Below the pieces are notes generated by a model, which was given only the letters and a program-made list of their open reading frames with translations, ran no database searches and was not told the DNA's origin. A DNA stretch of 56,666 nt. Origin: Verrucomicrobiaceae bacterium. GTDB lineage: Bacteria > Verrucomicrobiota > Verrucomicrobiia > Verrucomicrobiales > DEV007. Numbering within the stretch: position 1 is the stretch's first letter; each line of letters begins with the position of its first letter. Below are positions 10,150 through 18,201 of the stretch, one piece after another. The translations under genes and the position numbers were made by a program. The stretch covers positions 1 to 56,666 of the forward strand of contig JAACDM010000154.1 of the NCBI GenBank assembly GCA_009936795.1, in the 5' to 3' direction.

Positions 10150-11012
10150 GAGGATGCGTTTGTTAGCTTGGTGGGAATGACCATTTGTCGAATCCAATTG
10201 CGCACTTCTGTGCAGCGCACGTTGGCGTTCGTGACGTCGTCATCGATGCCGAGTTTCCAGGCGAGATCTTTGCGTGTGGCGTCTTGGTGGAGTTGCTCCA
10301 AATCATCGACATAAGCGAGTGCATGATCGCGTGATTGGAAAAAGCCTTTGCGAGAAAGTTTTTCGATTCGGCAGAAGGTGAGCCGAGCCAGTTCGTGGAG
10401 GTCATACTCGGGATGATACTGAACTCCCCAGAAGGTGCCGTTTCCATGAGTGACGCAAACGGACTGGACGTCGGAGAATGCATTTCCCGAGAGGACGACG
10501 CCACCAGAAGGGAGTTGAGTGATCTCATCGTCGTGCGAGGTGAAGGCGTCAAAGATGGCGCGTCGACCCGTATGCATGGGATGTCCCAATCCTTCGTTGG
10601 TTAGGCCGATTTTGCGTGATATCCCCATTTCACGACCCTTGGGATTGATGGTGACGCGCCCGCCTGCCGCTACCACCGCAATTTGGGCCGCCCAACAACT
10701 GCCGAAGCTGGGAATGCCAACTTCGTAGATATCGCGTTGCAGTTGAATCTGATCGGCGACTTCTGCGCTGTCGTCGTTGCAGCCGAGGCTGCAACCGGTC
10801 CAAGCGACGCCGTCATACCGATAAAGTTTCTCGGGACTTGGCATGTCTCTATCCGGGTCCGATGGGTAGAGCTTGTCGCAGGCGATGGGGACTGGGCTCC
10901 ATTGCTCTAGCATAGCAGAATAGAGGTCGGCGGCGATCGACGCGCCACCTGCTGCGAGCTCCTCACGTGCAGCTCTGGTATAACCGTCAATGATGAGGAA
11001 TCGCAGGTTCAT
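10146..11012 (-). CDS. Class I glutamine amidotransferase-like protein
   Basis: A 288-residue protein with a GuaA/TrpG-type class I amidotransferase domain. The nucleophile is Cys106 in the elbow GSCWAAQ, and the rest of the triad is His200 and Glu202 in QYHPEYD. A roughly 75-residue extension follows the domain. No synthetase domain is attached, as in stand-alone members that hydrolyse gamma-glutamyl amides or work with a separate partner. The gene overlaps both neighbours by ATGA junctions, so it is translated together with the HAD and SDR genes. In a phosphonate operon its role is not obvious. It might deprotect a gamma-glutamyl amine intermediate or supply ammonia, but no gamma-glutamyl ligase is visible in the window. 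The family call is firm; the function is open. Confidence 0.8.
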   Translation of the reverse strand: MNLRFLIIDGYTRAAREELAAGGASIAADLYSAMLEQWSPVPIACDKLYPSDPDRDMPSPEKLYRYDGVAWTGCSLGCNDDSAEVADQIQLQRDIYEVGIPSFGSCWAAQIAVVAAGGRVTINPKGREMGISRKIGLTNEGLGHPMHTGRRAIFDAFTSHDDEITQLPSGGVVLSGNAFSDVQSVCVTHGNGTFWGVQYHPEYDLHELARLTFCRIEKLSRKGFFQSRDHALAYVDDLEQLHQDATRKDLAWKLGIDDDVTNANVRCTEVRNWIRQMVIPTKLTNASS

Positions 11013-11758
11013 GAGTTTAAATTATGAATGGTGTCGAGTAGATCTGGGTAGGAATTGCAAGTGGCATCAGCCGATGTTGTCGTGGCGTCGACGTCACGGG
11101 TAGCCGTAAACAGGATGGCCTTCATGCCCATGGCCTGGGCACCCTTGATATCGTTGTGATCTCGATCGCCGATATGAACGACTTCTCCTGGGGAGAGCTT
11201 CATCTCGCGGAGCACGGTGGTGAACATGTCTGGATGTGGTTTTGAATGGCCAATTTCATCCGAGAATGCGAATGCAGAGAAGTAGTCGACAATCTGATGG
11301 TTTCCTAGTAACCGTCGAAGTTCCATCCCTGGAGTGACTATGGCATCCGATACAATAGCGAGTTGATAATCTTTTGATAGGATCTGAAGCGATTTCAAGC
11401 AATCTTCGATGATATCGGGAGGCATTTCCACCTCCATGATGGAGGTGGCGTGGACGAGGGCATCCCATGCTTTGGGCTGAGGGCGATTTAGACCTCGGAC
11501 GATAAGCTCGAGACGCTCTGCAATTGGCCAGGTGATATGGTGCTCTTTCCACACCTTGTTGAATGCGGCATCTACGGCGTCATAGGCGAGGATCACGGCC
11601 TCGAGTTCAATGGGTGCGTCCGCATTGAGGGCTTCCCACACTAGGTGCCGGCGTTCATCGCGTTTTGATCGAAGACCCTTGGCTGCACGGTGGCGCTCGT
11701 CAGAATCATCGTGAACGAGGGTGTCCCAAAGATCGAAGGTGATGCCGCGTATGCTCAT
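11009..11758 (-). CDS. HAD-superfamily hydrolase with Trp in motif I
   Basis: A 249-residue haloacid-dehalogenase-fold protein. Motif I is FDLWDTL with nucleophile Asp9. Motif II is the Ser of VSDAIV, motif III the Lys of HSKPHPDMF, and motif IV GDRDHNDIKGA. A helical cap lies between motifs I and II (about residues 17-95). The position normally held by the second Asp of motif I, the general acid of HAD phosphatases, is Trp11. That is unusual for a phosphatase; dehalogenases and the C-P bond hydrolase PhnX also lack the second Asp. It is not an ordinary PhnX, because the DWAGT motif is absent. It overlaps the flanking genes by ATGA junctions. The reaction is unknown; cleavage of a small phosphorylated or phosphonylated intermediate is one possibility. 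Confidence 0.75.
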   Translation of the reverse strand: MSIRGITFDLWDTLVHDDSDERHRAAKGLRSKRDERRHLVWEALNADAPIELEAVILAYDAVDAAFNKVWKEHHITWPIAERLELIVRGLNRPQPKAWDALVHATSIMEVEMPPDIIEDCLKSLQILSKDYQLAIVSDAIVTPGMELRRLLGNHQIVDYFSAFAFSDEIGHSKPHPDMFTTVLREMKLSPGEVVHIGDRDHNDIKGAQAMGMKAILFTATRDVDATTTSADATCNSYPDLLDTIHNLNS

Positions 11759-13095
11759 GACAGTCTGAAGTGCTTAGATTTGCGCCGAGTAACGCCCAGA
11801 AGTCCGTATTTGGAAAGGCTCGATCCGATACCGCTTTGGTTGACACCTGTCCAAGGCAGCGCTGGGTCGAGGTAGTCGCACCGATTCATGAAAACAGTGC
11901 CGGTATTCGCGCCATCACAGAATTGCTGTGCGCGAGCTTGGCTCATGGTGAAGATGATAGATGTGAGTCCGTAGGACGAATCATTGATCAGGGAAAGGGC
12001 TTCGTCATCGTTTTTGACCTTCATTATGGGAAGGATCGGTCCGAAGTTTTCAATGGTCATCACGTCCATGTCGTGGGTGACGTTTGTTAACAAAGTGGGC
12101 TCGAAGTAGGTCGCTTGTCCGATAATCCGGGGCTTGCCACCGCGAATAACTTCGGCTTTTTTGGCAACCGCGTCATTGACCTGATCAGTCATGAGCGCGG
12201 CATTCGAGGCTTGGGCGAGAGGCCCCATGGTGGTTGATTCCTCACCAGGGGCACCGAGGACGTAGGCATCCAAGAGGGTAGCGCAATGCTCGACAAAGGA
12301 GTCGTGGAGGTCTTCATGAACATAAACGCGTTCGACGCCGCAGCAGGACTGTCCTGAATTGTACATGGCTCCATCGACCAAAGATTCCGCCGTAATCATC
12401 GGGTCGGCGTCTGCAGCCACGTAAGCGCCATCTTTGCCGCCGAGCTCGAGTTGGCAGTCTAACAAACCCTTTGCTGCCTGTTGGTAAACAGATCGCCCAG
12501 CTTCGACGGAACCGGTGAAGATCACGTGGTCGACCTCTCTCGTTTCCATGAGCTGTGCTGCGGTGGAGTGATCGATCACGGCGTGCTCGACGAGATCACT
12601 AAAAGCGTGGGCGAAATGGGCACCGATCGAGAGCGTTTGCGTTGCATGTTTCAGAAGCACGGTGTTCCCTGCGAGCAGTGAGGCCATGACTCCGTTGATG
12701 GTGATGAGCAGTGGGTAGTTCCACGCCGAGATGATGAAGACGACACCCAGTGGTTCGTGGAGAATCGCGCGCTCAAAACCGTCTTTCGAGCCCAAACTCT
12801 CTGGCTCCAACGTGTCAATTGCGATGGACGCCAAGTAGTGTCCGCGTTCCAAGAGTCCGTCGATCTCGCCAAGTGCTTGTTTGAGCGGGCGGCCCATTTC
12901 ATGAGAAATGTCTGCGGCGATGGAGTCTCGTTCCTTCTCGAAGTAGTTGAGAGATTGTAGGAGCTTCTGACAACGCTCTTCGATAGGGACGCGTTTCCAG
13001 GCGGCTTGCTGGTCTCTTAGGCTAACGATCTGTGATAGCACGTCAGTGCTTTCAAATGTGGGGAGCGGTGCGCCTGTGTAAGGATTGATTCTCAT
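11755..13095 (-). CDS. NAD(P)-dependent aldehyde dehydrogenase (second in operon)
   Basis: A 446-residue aldehyde dehydrogenase of the short form, like the succinate-semialdehyde or class 3-like enzymes that lack part of the N-terminal arm. It has the SAWNYPL cofactor-site segment at about residue 123, FTGSVEAG at about 193, the general base Glu217 in LELGGKD, and the nucleophile Cys251 in NSGQSCCGVERV. It is distinct from the PhnY encoded at the front of the same operon, so the pathway is predicted to handle a second aldehyde, for example the product of the second aminotransferase. It overlaps the genes on both sides through ATGA junctions. The substrate cannot be read from the sequence. Confidence 0.85.
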   Translation of the reverse strand: MRINPYTGAPLPTFESTDVLSQIVSLRDQQAAWKRVPIEERCQKLLQSLNYFEKERDSIAADISHEMGRPLKQALGEIDGLLERGHYLASIAIDTLEPESLGSKDGFERAILHEPLGVVFIISAWNYPLLITINGVMASLLAGNTVLLKHATQTLSIGAHFAHAFSDLVEHAVIDHSTAAQLMETREVDHVIFTGSVEAGRSVYQQAAKGLLDCQLELGGKDGAYVAADADPMITAESLVDGAMYNSGQSCCGVERVYVHEDLHDSFVEHCATLLDAYVLGAPGEESTTMGPLAQASNAALMTDQVNDAVAKKAEVIRGGKPRIIGQATYFEPTLLTNVTHDMDVMTIENFGPILPIMKVKNDDEALSLINDSSYGLTSIIFTMSQARAQQFCDGANTGTVFMNRCDYLDPALPWTGVNQSGIGSSLSKYGLLGVTRRKSKHFRLS

Positions 13096-14426
13096 GGACT
13101 TGCGAAACAGGATTCCAAGATTGCTAAGGCCTCGTCCATCTCCGACTGGGATATTGTCAGCGGAGGTGTCAAGGTGAGTATGGACCCCATGGTGATCTTA
13201 AAACTCAGGCCTTTGCCGAGAGCCACATAAAGGATCTTCTCGGCAGCTTCATTGGCTCGCGATCCATCGGCGTTTCGAAGTACGAGTCCGATAAAGAGAC
13301 CAATTCCTCGGACCTCATAGATGATCTTATGCTTCTGCTGGAGACTTGTCAGACGCTCTTTCACATAGCTACCAAGGGTGGTGGTCTTGCTGAGGAGATC
13401 CTCGCTTTCGATGACGTCTAGGGTCGCAAGGCCTGCTGCGCACGCAGCGGGACTCTTCTCGTGGGTGTAGTGACCTAATGCCTGATCGGCCGAGACATTG
13501 AATTCTTCACGAGCGATCATGGCGGCTAACGGAAACACGCCGCCTCCCAATCCTTTGCCAATGACTAGGATGTCTGGCACAATGTCAAAGTGCTCGCAGC
13601 CAAACATCTTCCCGGTTCGGCCTAGGCCACTCGGAATCTCATCGAGAATCAGGAGCGCACCGTGTTTGTCGCAGGCTGCACGGACCCTTTGCCAATAGGA
13701 TTTAGGTGGCACATATGGTGTCCAGCGAATGGTTTCCGCGATCACGGCTCCGACATCACCGCCTTCGCGTTCCAATACGTATTCAACATACCGAGCGCTC
13801 ATGTTGGCCCATTCTTCTGGATCCATTTCTGGCCAAGGACCCTCCAATGGATCGGGCGGTGGCACATGTTCACTTCCGGGGAGCAAAGGGCCAGCTCCTT
13901 TACGGAAGAGCGCTTCTCCACCAATACTGATGGCGTCCAACGATGCGCCGTGAAAGGACTCCCACAGAGAGATTGTCTTGAATTTGCCGGTGACTGCTCG
14001 AGCTAACTTCAGCGCCATACCGATCGCGCCGGTGCCGCCGGGGGCAAAGAGCAGCTTGTCCAAATCGCCGGGAGCGAGTTTGGTTAGGCGTTTGGCTAGG
14101 GCAACTGCTGGCTCATTGGTAAATCGACGCGGGCAGAATGGCATCGTGTCTAACTGATCTTTAATCGCGGCAATTACCTTGGGGTGTCCGTAGCCTACTT
14201 GGTGAACGGCATTGCCATGGAAATCGAGATACCGTTTACCTTGCAGATCCGTTAGGTAACTCCCATTCGATTCGGAAAGTGCTGTGAGGCAGGGTGTGGA
14301 CAGCGATTGATGGAGAAACACCTCGGCATCCTCGTTGAGCAACGCCTTCGTCTTGTCGTCAAGGTGTTCGGTATTCCATGCTTGTCGCTGGGAACTGAGG
14401 TTGGATTCGCCTTCGGATTGAAACAT
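13092..14426 (-). CDS. pbfA: Class III PLP enzyme, candidate (R)-1-hydroxy-2-aminoethylphosphonate ammonia-lyase
   Basis: A 444-residue fold-type I PLP enzyme of the class III aminotransferase group. Asp262 (LDEIPSGLGR) should bind the pyridine nitrogen and Lys291 (VIGKGLGG) the cofactor. Several segments match what I recall of the PbfA subgroup found beside phnWAY: DFHGNAVHQVGYGHP, FCPRRFTNEPA, FAPGGT in place of the usual GSEA, and GPLLPGSEHVPP. PbfA converts (R)-1-hydroxy-2-aminoethylphosphonate to phosphonoacetaldehyde and ammonia, which feeds PhnY and PhnA without PhnW. An open frame extends 28 codons upstream, but the ATG at 14426 overlaps the permease stop (TAATG) and is preferred. The alternative is a true aminotransferase for another amine. 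The family is certain; the PbfA assignment is likely, from memory of homologues. Confidence 0.65.
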   Translation of the reverse strand: MFQSEGESNLSSQRQAWNTEHLDDKTKALLNEDAEVFLHQSLSTPCLTALSESNGSYLTDLQGKRYLDFHGNAVHQVGYGHPKVIAAIKDQLDTMPFCPRRFTNEPAVALAKRLTKLAPGDLDKLLFAPGGTGAIGMALKLARAVTGKFKTISLWESFHGASLDAISIGGEALFRKGAGPLLPGSEHVPPPDPLEGPWPEMDPEEWANMSARYVEYVLEREGGDVGAVIAETIRWTPYVPPKSYWQRVRAACDKHGALLILDEIPSGLGRTGKMFGCEHFDIVPDILVIGKGLGGGVFPLAAMIAREEFNVSADQALGHYTHEKSPAACAAGLATLDVIESEDLLSKTTTLGSYVKERLTSLQQKHKIIYEVRGIGLFIGLVLRNADGSRANEAAEKILYVALGKGLSFKITMGSILTLTPPLTISQSEMDEALAILESCFASP

Positions 14427-15709
14427 TACGATGACGCCTTGGTCTTTGTTCTGAAGAAGAGCCAGCTGCCCACGAGGCAGATGCTGCCAATCACTGAAGT
14501 TGCGTAGCACAGCTGATGGGAGAACTCAACTTTGGAGCCGCCTAACCCGCCCGCCATTTGCTCATAGGTCAACACGCCGATCACAGCCGTGTAGCCAAGT
14601 GCATCAGCCATCATGATACAGAACACCGCTGTTGCGACCGTTCCCAGGGCGGCAATCATGCGATCGTAGAAGATGCAATTGAAAGGTACGTAGGCGAGAA
14701 AGGTGCCGAATCCAGACCAGAACATCCAACTGGAATTCCCAATAGCGCCCCTAGCATGGAGGTAGGTGCAACCGCCTAGTAGGATAGTGCCAGTCAATGC
14801 GCTCACATGGGTGAGGAAGAATCCTCGCCGATTGTCTCGCACCAGAAAGAGGAGGGCAACGATGGAAAGCACAGCAATAGCGATCGGCAGATCAAGTTTA
14901 AGAAAGATGCTAGCCCCTAGCTCTTCGTCGCCGAGGAGTTCTTTGAGAAAGTTATCTCGATAGTCTCGGCAGACAGGGAGGGCAATGTAAGTTAGAAATC
15001 CTGCGATCAAGCCCGGGAAATAGACCATTAGGAAACGTTGCCGAGCCTTGCGATCCATCGGCTCTCTGCGCACACGAGCGCTTTCATCTTGTGACGAAGG
15101 GTTGGGAAGTTGACAGAGCAGCCAAACGCTCAACAGGAACACCGGAAGGTAGCATAATCCCACTGCAAACGGCATCCAATGCTCCGGAACGCCAGCATCA
15201 ATTAAGGTTTGTCCGATGAACTTCGCACAAGCGCTCCCGACAATAAATGCGCAACACAGGCCAGCTCCCAACAACTCCGTTAGCCGTCGCCCCTCAAGAA
15301 AGCTAAATACCATGCCCCACACCATGCCCAATGGCAGCCCATTGAAGAACATGGCCAATGCCTTCCCAGTCGATGGCAAGAGCGCCACGGCGAGAAGGGC
15401 TAACTGTGCCACTACGATGCTGCCAATCAGAGCCAGACCCCGTATCGATTTGGGCATCTCGGAGTTCACTTTTACACCGATGTACTTGGAGAGCGCGTAT
15501 CCGATGACTTGGCTGATCACCATGGCGGATTTCAGTGCGAATACACTTCCAAAGAACCCGGCAGATTGTTCTTCATAAGTCCCTACGGAAAAGCCTTTGC
15601 GGAACCCATACATGCAAAGATAGGTCGTGAAGGCGGCAAAGATCGCGTAAGCCGTGAACGCCCAAGTCGGTGCCTGTGTAAGTTTTCTATTGAGGGGAGA
15701 AGTAGCCAT
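14426..15709 (-). CDS. DUF5690 family MFS-like permease
   Basis: A 427-residue polytopic protein with about 12 hydrophobic helices and the look of a major-facilitator-type transporter. It matches the DUF5690 family: the FTAYAIFAAFTTYLCMYGFR start, FKSA/LKSAMVISQVIGYALSKYIG segment and a central hydrophilic loop near residues 205-225 with PMDRKARQRF. It lies inside the phosphonate operon between the two class III PLP genes, nine bases after one and overlapping the other. No phosphonate ABC transporter genes are present, so this is the obvious candidate importer for 2-aminoethylphosphonate or a related aminophosphonate. The family itself has no assigned substrate that I know of, and the transport role is inferred from context. 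Confidence 0.75.
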   Translation of the reverse strand: MATSPLNRKLTQAPTWAFTAYAIFAAFTTYLCMYGFRKGFSVGTYEEQSAGFFGSVFALKSAMVISQVIGYALSKYIGVKVNSEMPKSIRGLALIGSIVVAQLALLAVALLPSTGKALAMFFNGLPLGMVWGMVFSFLEGRRLTELLGAGLCCAFIVGSACAKFIGQTLIDAGVPEHWMPFAVGLCYLPVFLLSVWLLCQLPNPSSQDESARVRREPMDRKARQRFLMVYFPGLIAGFLTYIALPVCRDYRDNFLKELLGDEELGASIFLKLDLPIAIAVLSIVALLFLVRDNRRGFFLTHVSALTGTILLGGCTYLHARGAIGNSSWMFWSGFGTFLAYVPFNCIFYDRMIAALGTVATAVFCIMMADALGYTAVIGVLTYEQMAGGLGGSKVEFSHQLCYATSVIGSICLVGSWLFFRTKTKASS

Positions 15710-15717
15710 AACGTGAT

Positions 15718-17085
15718 CTAGGTGGAGAGAAAAGAATCTGCTAGAGCCAAGGCATCTTCAATGGCGTCTAATAGAAACTCGATTTCCTCTTCATTAACAA
15801 TCAACGGAGGCACGATCCAAAGCCCAAACTTGTCTGAAGGCACATAAACTTGGCGTTCCCGGAACAAGAAGTCGGAGACTTGTTTCACGATTGTCTCCTC
15901 GTACTTCTCGGTCGCTTTGCGTAGCGGTTCCTTGGTCGAAGGATTCGCGACGAGTTCCATGGTCCAGAAGAGTCCCATACCTCGGACGTTACCCACGCAG
16001 CGGTGTTTCTGACCCAAGGTGCGCAGCTGTTCTCCTAACTGGGCACCTAGGCTGGCAGACTGCGTAATTAGTCCGTCCTCGTGGAGTACTTCTAGGGATG
16101 CGAGGGCGGCGGCACAGCCTAGCGCATGGCCAGAATAGCTTTGACCATGACCAAAGAGATGATGGTCAAAAGACTTGGAGACTTTCTCGCTAAGAATCGT
16201 GGCAGCGAGCGGACAGTAGGCTCCGAGCGCCTTTCCCATGATGATGATGTCAGGCTCGACATCCCAGTGCTCGATGGCGAGAAACTTTCCCGTGCGGCCC
16301 ATGCCGGTCATCGTCTCGTCGACAATCAGAAGCAAATCCCACTGATCGCAGAGCGCGCGTATACCCTCGAGGTAGCCATCTGGTGGGACAATGATGCCGT
16401 TGCTGCCGACGATTGGTTCGAGGAGAAAGGCGGCGACTTTGTTGCGACCGCCCTCTTGCTCGATGATGTGGTTGAGATAGTTGAAGTGCTGCTCGACCGA
16501 TTCAAAGTGAGGCCGATAGGGATTGGCATCAGGCGCCAAGACGACACCGGGAACCGTTAGCGGTTCTTGAAACCAGCGTCTTGGGTCGCCACTGGCGGAG
16601 GCGGCTCCTGAAGAAGATCCGTGCCACGAATTGTAGCGGGAAATGATCTTATAGGGATAAGGGTACTGCGAGGGGGCATCGACGGTGCCACCATCTTGGA
16701 AGACGCGATTGTATTGATAGAGCCGCGCGGCCTTGATCGCTCCTTCGACTGCCGCTGCGCCGCTTTGGGAGAAATAGACCTTCTTGTTTGGTGAGCCAGG
16801 TGTGAGTTCAGCCAGTCTCTGGGAGAGCTGAGCGGTTGGCTCGGTGGCGAAGTCGTCAGTAACGTAGAGGACTTTGTCCATCTGAGCCCGCATGGCTGCG
16901 AGGATTTTCGGGTGATTGAAGCCTAGATTGATGCACTCATGCGCACTGCGGAGATCGAAGATCTTGCGGCCATCCTTCGTATGAATCCAGCAGCCTTCGG
17001 TCTTGGAGACGGCAATCGGCGAATAGCCCGCTTGGGCGGACCAGCATTGCATGGTGTGGCGAGCCTGAGTGGCGGCAATGTCCAT
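15718..17085 (-). CDS. Class III omega-amino acid-type aminotransferase
   Basis: A 455-residue class III PLP aminotransferase. It has QSGAAAVEGAIKAAR at about 107 (phosphate and substrate loop), YNSWHGSSSGAAS at about 151, Asp256 in IVDETMTGMGRTG, and the Schiff-base Lys285 in IMGKALGAYCPLAA. It resembles omega-amino acid, taurine or beta-alanine:pyruvate aminotransferases more than the neighbouring PbfA-like gene, so the operon carries two different enzymes of this superfamily. It begins six bases after the phnW stop, and the permease starts eight bases after its own stop. It could deaminate an aminophosphonate or aminosulfonate related to 2-aminoethylphosphonate, producing an aldehyde for the second dehydrogenase. 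The substrate is unproven. Confidence 0.8.
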   Translation of the reverse strand: MDIAATQARHTMQCWSAQAGYSPIAVSKTEGCWIHTKDGRKIFDLRSAHECINLGFNHPKILAAMRAQMDKVLYVTDDFATEPTAQLSQRLAELTPGSPNKKVYFSQSGAAAVEGAIKAARLYQYNRVFQDGGTVDAPSQYPYPYKIISRYNSWHGSSSGAASASGDPRRWFQEPLTVPGVVLAPDANPYRPHFESVEQHFNYLNHIIEQEGGRNKVAAFLLEPIVGSNGIIVPPDGYLEGIRALCDQWDLLLIVDETMTGMGRTGKFLAIEHWDVEPDIIIMGKALGAYCPLAATILSEKVSKSFDHHLFGHGQSYSGHALGCAAALASLEVLHEDGLITQSASLGAQLGEQLRTLGQKHRCVGNVRGMGLFWTMELVANPSTKEPLRKATEKYEETIVKQVSDFLFRERQVYVPSDKFGLWIVPPLIVNEEEIEFLLDAIEDALALADSFLST

Positions 17086-17091
17086 TAGTGT

Positions 17092-18201
17092 CTAACTCCT
17101 TGCTTCCTTGATCGCCTCTAACAGTCTGCGGATATCATCGGCGTTTACGTTGCCAATCGTTCCGATTCGGAAGGTGTCGCGATCAGTGACTTTGCCAGGA
17201 TAGATGACGAAGCCGCGTCCTTTGAGGTCTTCGTAGAGTTGCTTGAACTCAAAGCCTGGGTCATCAGGGAAAGGAAACGCCGTTATGATCGGAGATTGCA
17301 CTTCCTTGGGTAGGAGGCTCGGGAAGCCAAGTTCGACCATGCCCTCAGAAAGGACTCGTTGGCTCTCAGTATAGCGTGCACAGCGTGCAGCAATACCGCC
17401 TTCTTCCTGAAGTTCCTTCAGGGCCTGAGCGAATGCGCGAACGGTGTGTGTGGGGGAGGTGTATCGCCACTTGCCGCCATTGCCGGACTCCATTGTCTTC
17501 CACTGATCGAAGAGATCCAGCGACAGCGATCGTGCCCTGCCTTCTGTCGCTTCCAGGGCCTTGCGGCTGGCGACGATGAAGCCGAAGCCTGGCACGCCTT
17601 GAATACACTTGTTGGCGCTGCTAATGACAAAGTCGATTCCTAGCTGAGTGACGTCTAGGGGAACACCACCAAAGGTACACATGGCGTCGACGATGAGCAC
17701 GCGCCCAGCCTCTTTCACGATCGGGGCAATCGTTTCTAACGGATTCAGCATACCAGTTGTGGTTTCCCCGTGAACCAACGTGACGTGGGTGATCGTGGGG
17801 TCGTCTAGTAGCGTCTGTCTCAATTTCGCTGAATTTGGCGGGCTCAAGTCACCGCTATCTTCGACGATCAGGGCAATCTTCAAACGGTCGGCGATCTTGG
17901 CTAAGCGTTGTCCATAGGCTCCGTTGGCCAAGACGAGCAGTTTGCCGTCAGCGGGAATCACACTGCCAATGACCGACTCCACACTGAACGTGCCGCTTCC
18001 TTGCATGAGTACAGCGGTGTGGGCGTCTGGCGAACCACCGGCAAGCTCAACAAGTTGTTTTCGGATGACCTGAACGACGTCGACATTGTAGTCGTCGTCC
18101 CAAGTACACCAGTCCCGCATCATCACGCGTTTGACTGTCGGCGTGGTGCTGAGTGGTCCTGGTGTTAGGAGCAGGTAGGGATTCTCGTCTTCGATTACCA
18201 T
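17092..18201 (-). CDS. phnW: 2-aminoethylphosphonate-pyruvate transaminase PhnW
   Basis: A 369-residue class V PLP aminotransferase, the normal length for PhnW. It transfers the amino group of 2-aminoethylphosphonate to pyruvate, giving phosphonoacetaldehyde and alanine. Diagnostic segments are LLTPGPLSTTPTVKRVMMRDWCTWD at the N-terminus (residues 11-35), MQGSGTFSVE at 66-75, HGETTTGMLNP at 144-154, Asp172 in VDAMCTFGG, and the Schiff-base Lys198 in SSANKCIQGVPGFG. It starts within the last codons of phnY (seven-base overlap, ATGGTAA), so translation is coupled. No phnX gene is present: the pathway runs through PhnY and PhnA instead. One of the safest calls in the window. Confidence 0.95.
   Translation of the reverse strand: MVIEDENPYLLLTPGPLSTTPTVKRVMMRDWCTWDDDYNVDVVQVIRKQLVELAGGSPDAHTAVLMQGSGTFSVESVIGSVIPADGKLLVLANGAYGQRLAKIADRLKIALIVEDSGDLSPPNSAKLRQTLLDDPTITHVTLVHGETTTGMLNPLETIAPIVKEAGRVLIVDAMCTFGGVPLDVTQLGIDFVISSANKCIQGVPGFGFIVASRKALEATEGRARSLSLDLFDQWKTMESGNGGKWRYTSPTHTVRAFAQALKELQEEGGIAARCARYTESQRVLSEGMVELGFPSLLPKEVQSPIITAFPFPDDPGFEFKQLYEDLKGRGFVIYPGKVTDRDTFRIGTIGNVNADDIRRLLEAIKEARS

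Noticed and set aside
11009..11758. The HAD protein as a standard phosphonoacetaldehyde hydrolase PhnX
   Set aside because: The PhnX motif DWAGT is absent, and the PhnY-PhnA route already handles phosphonoacetaldehyde.
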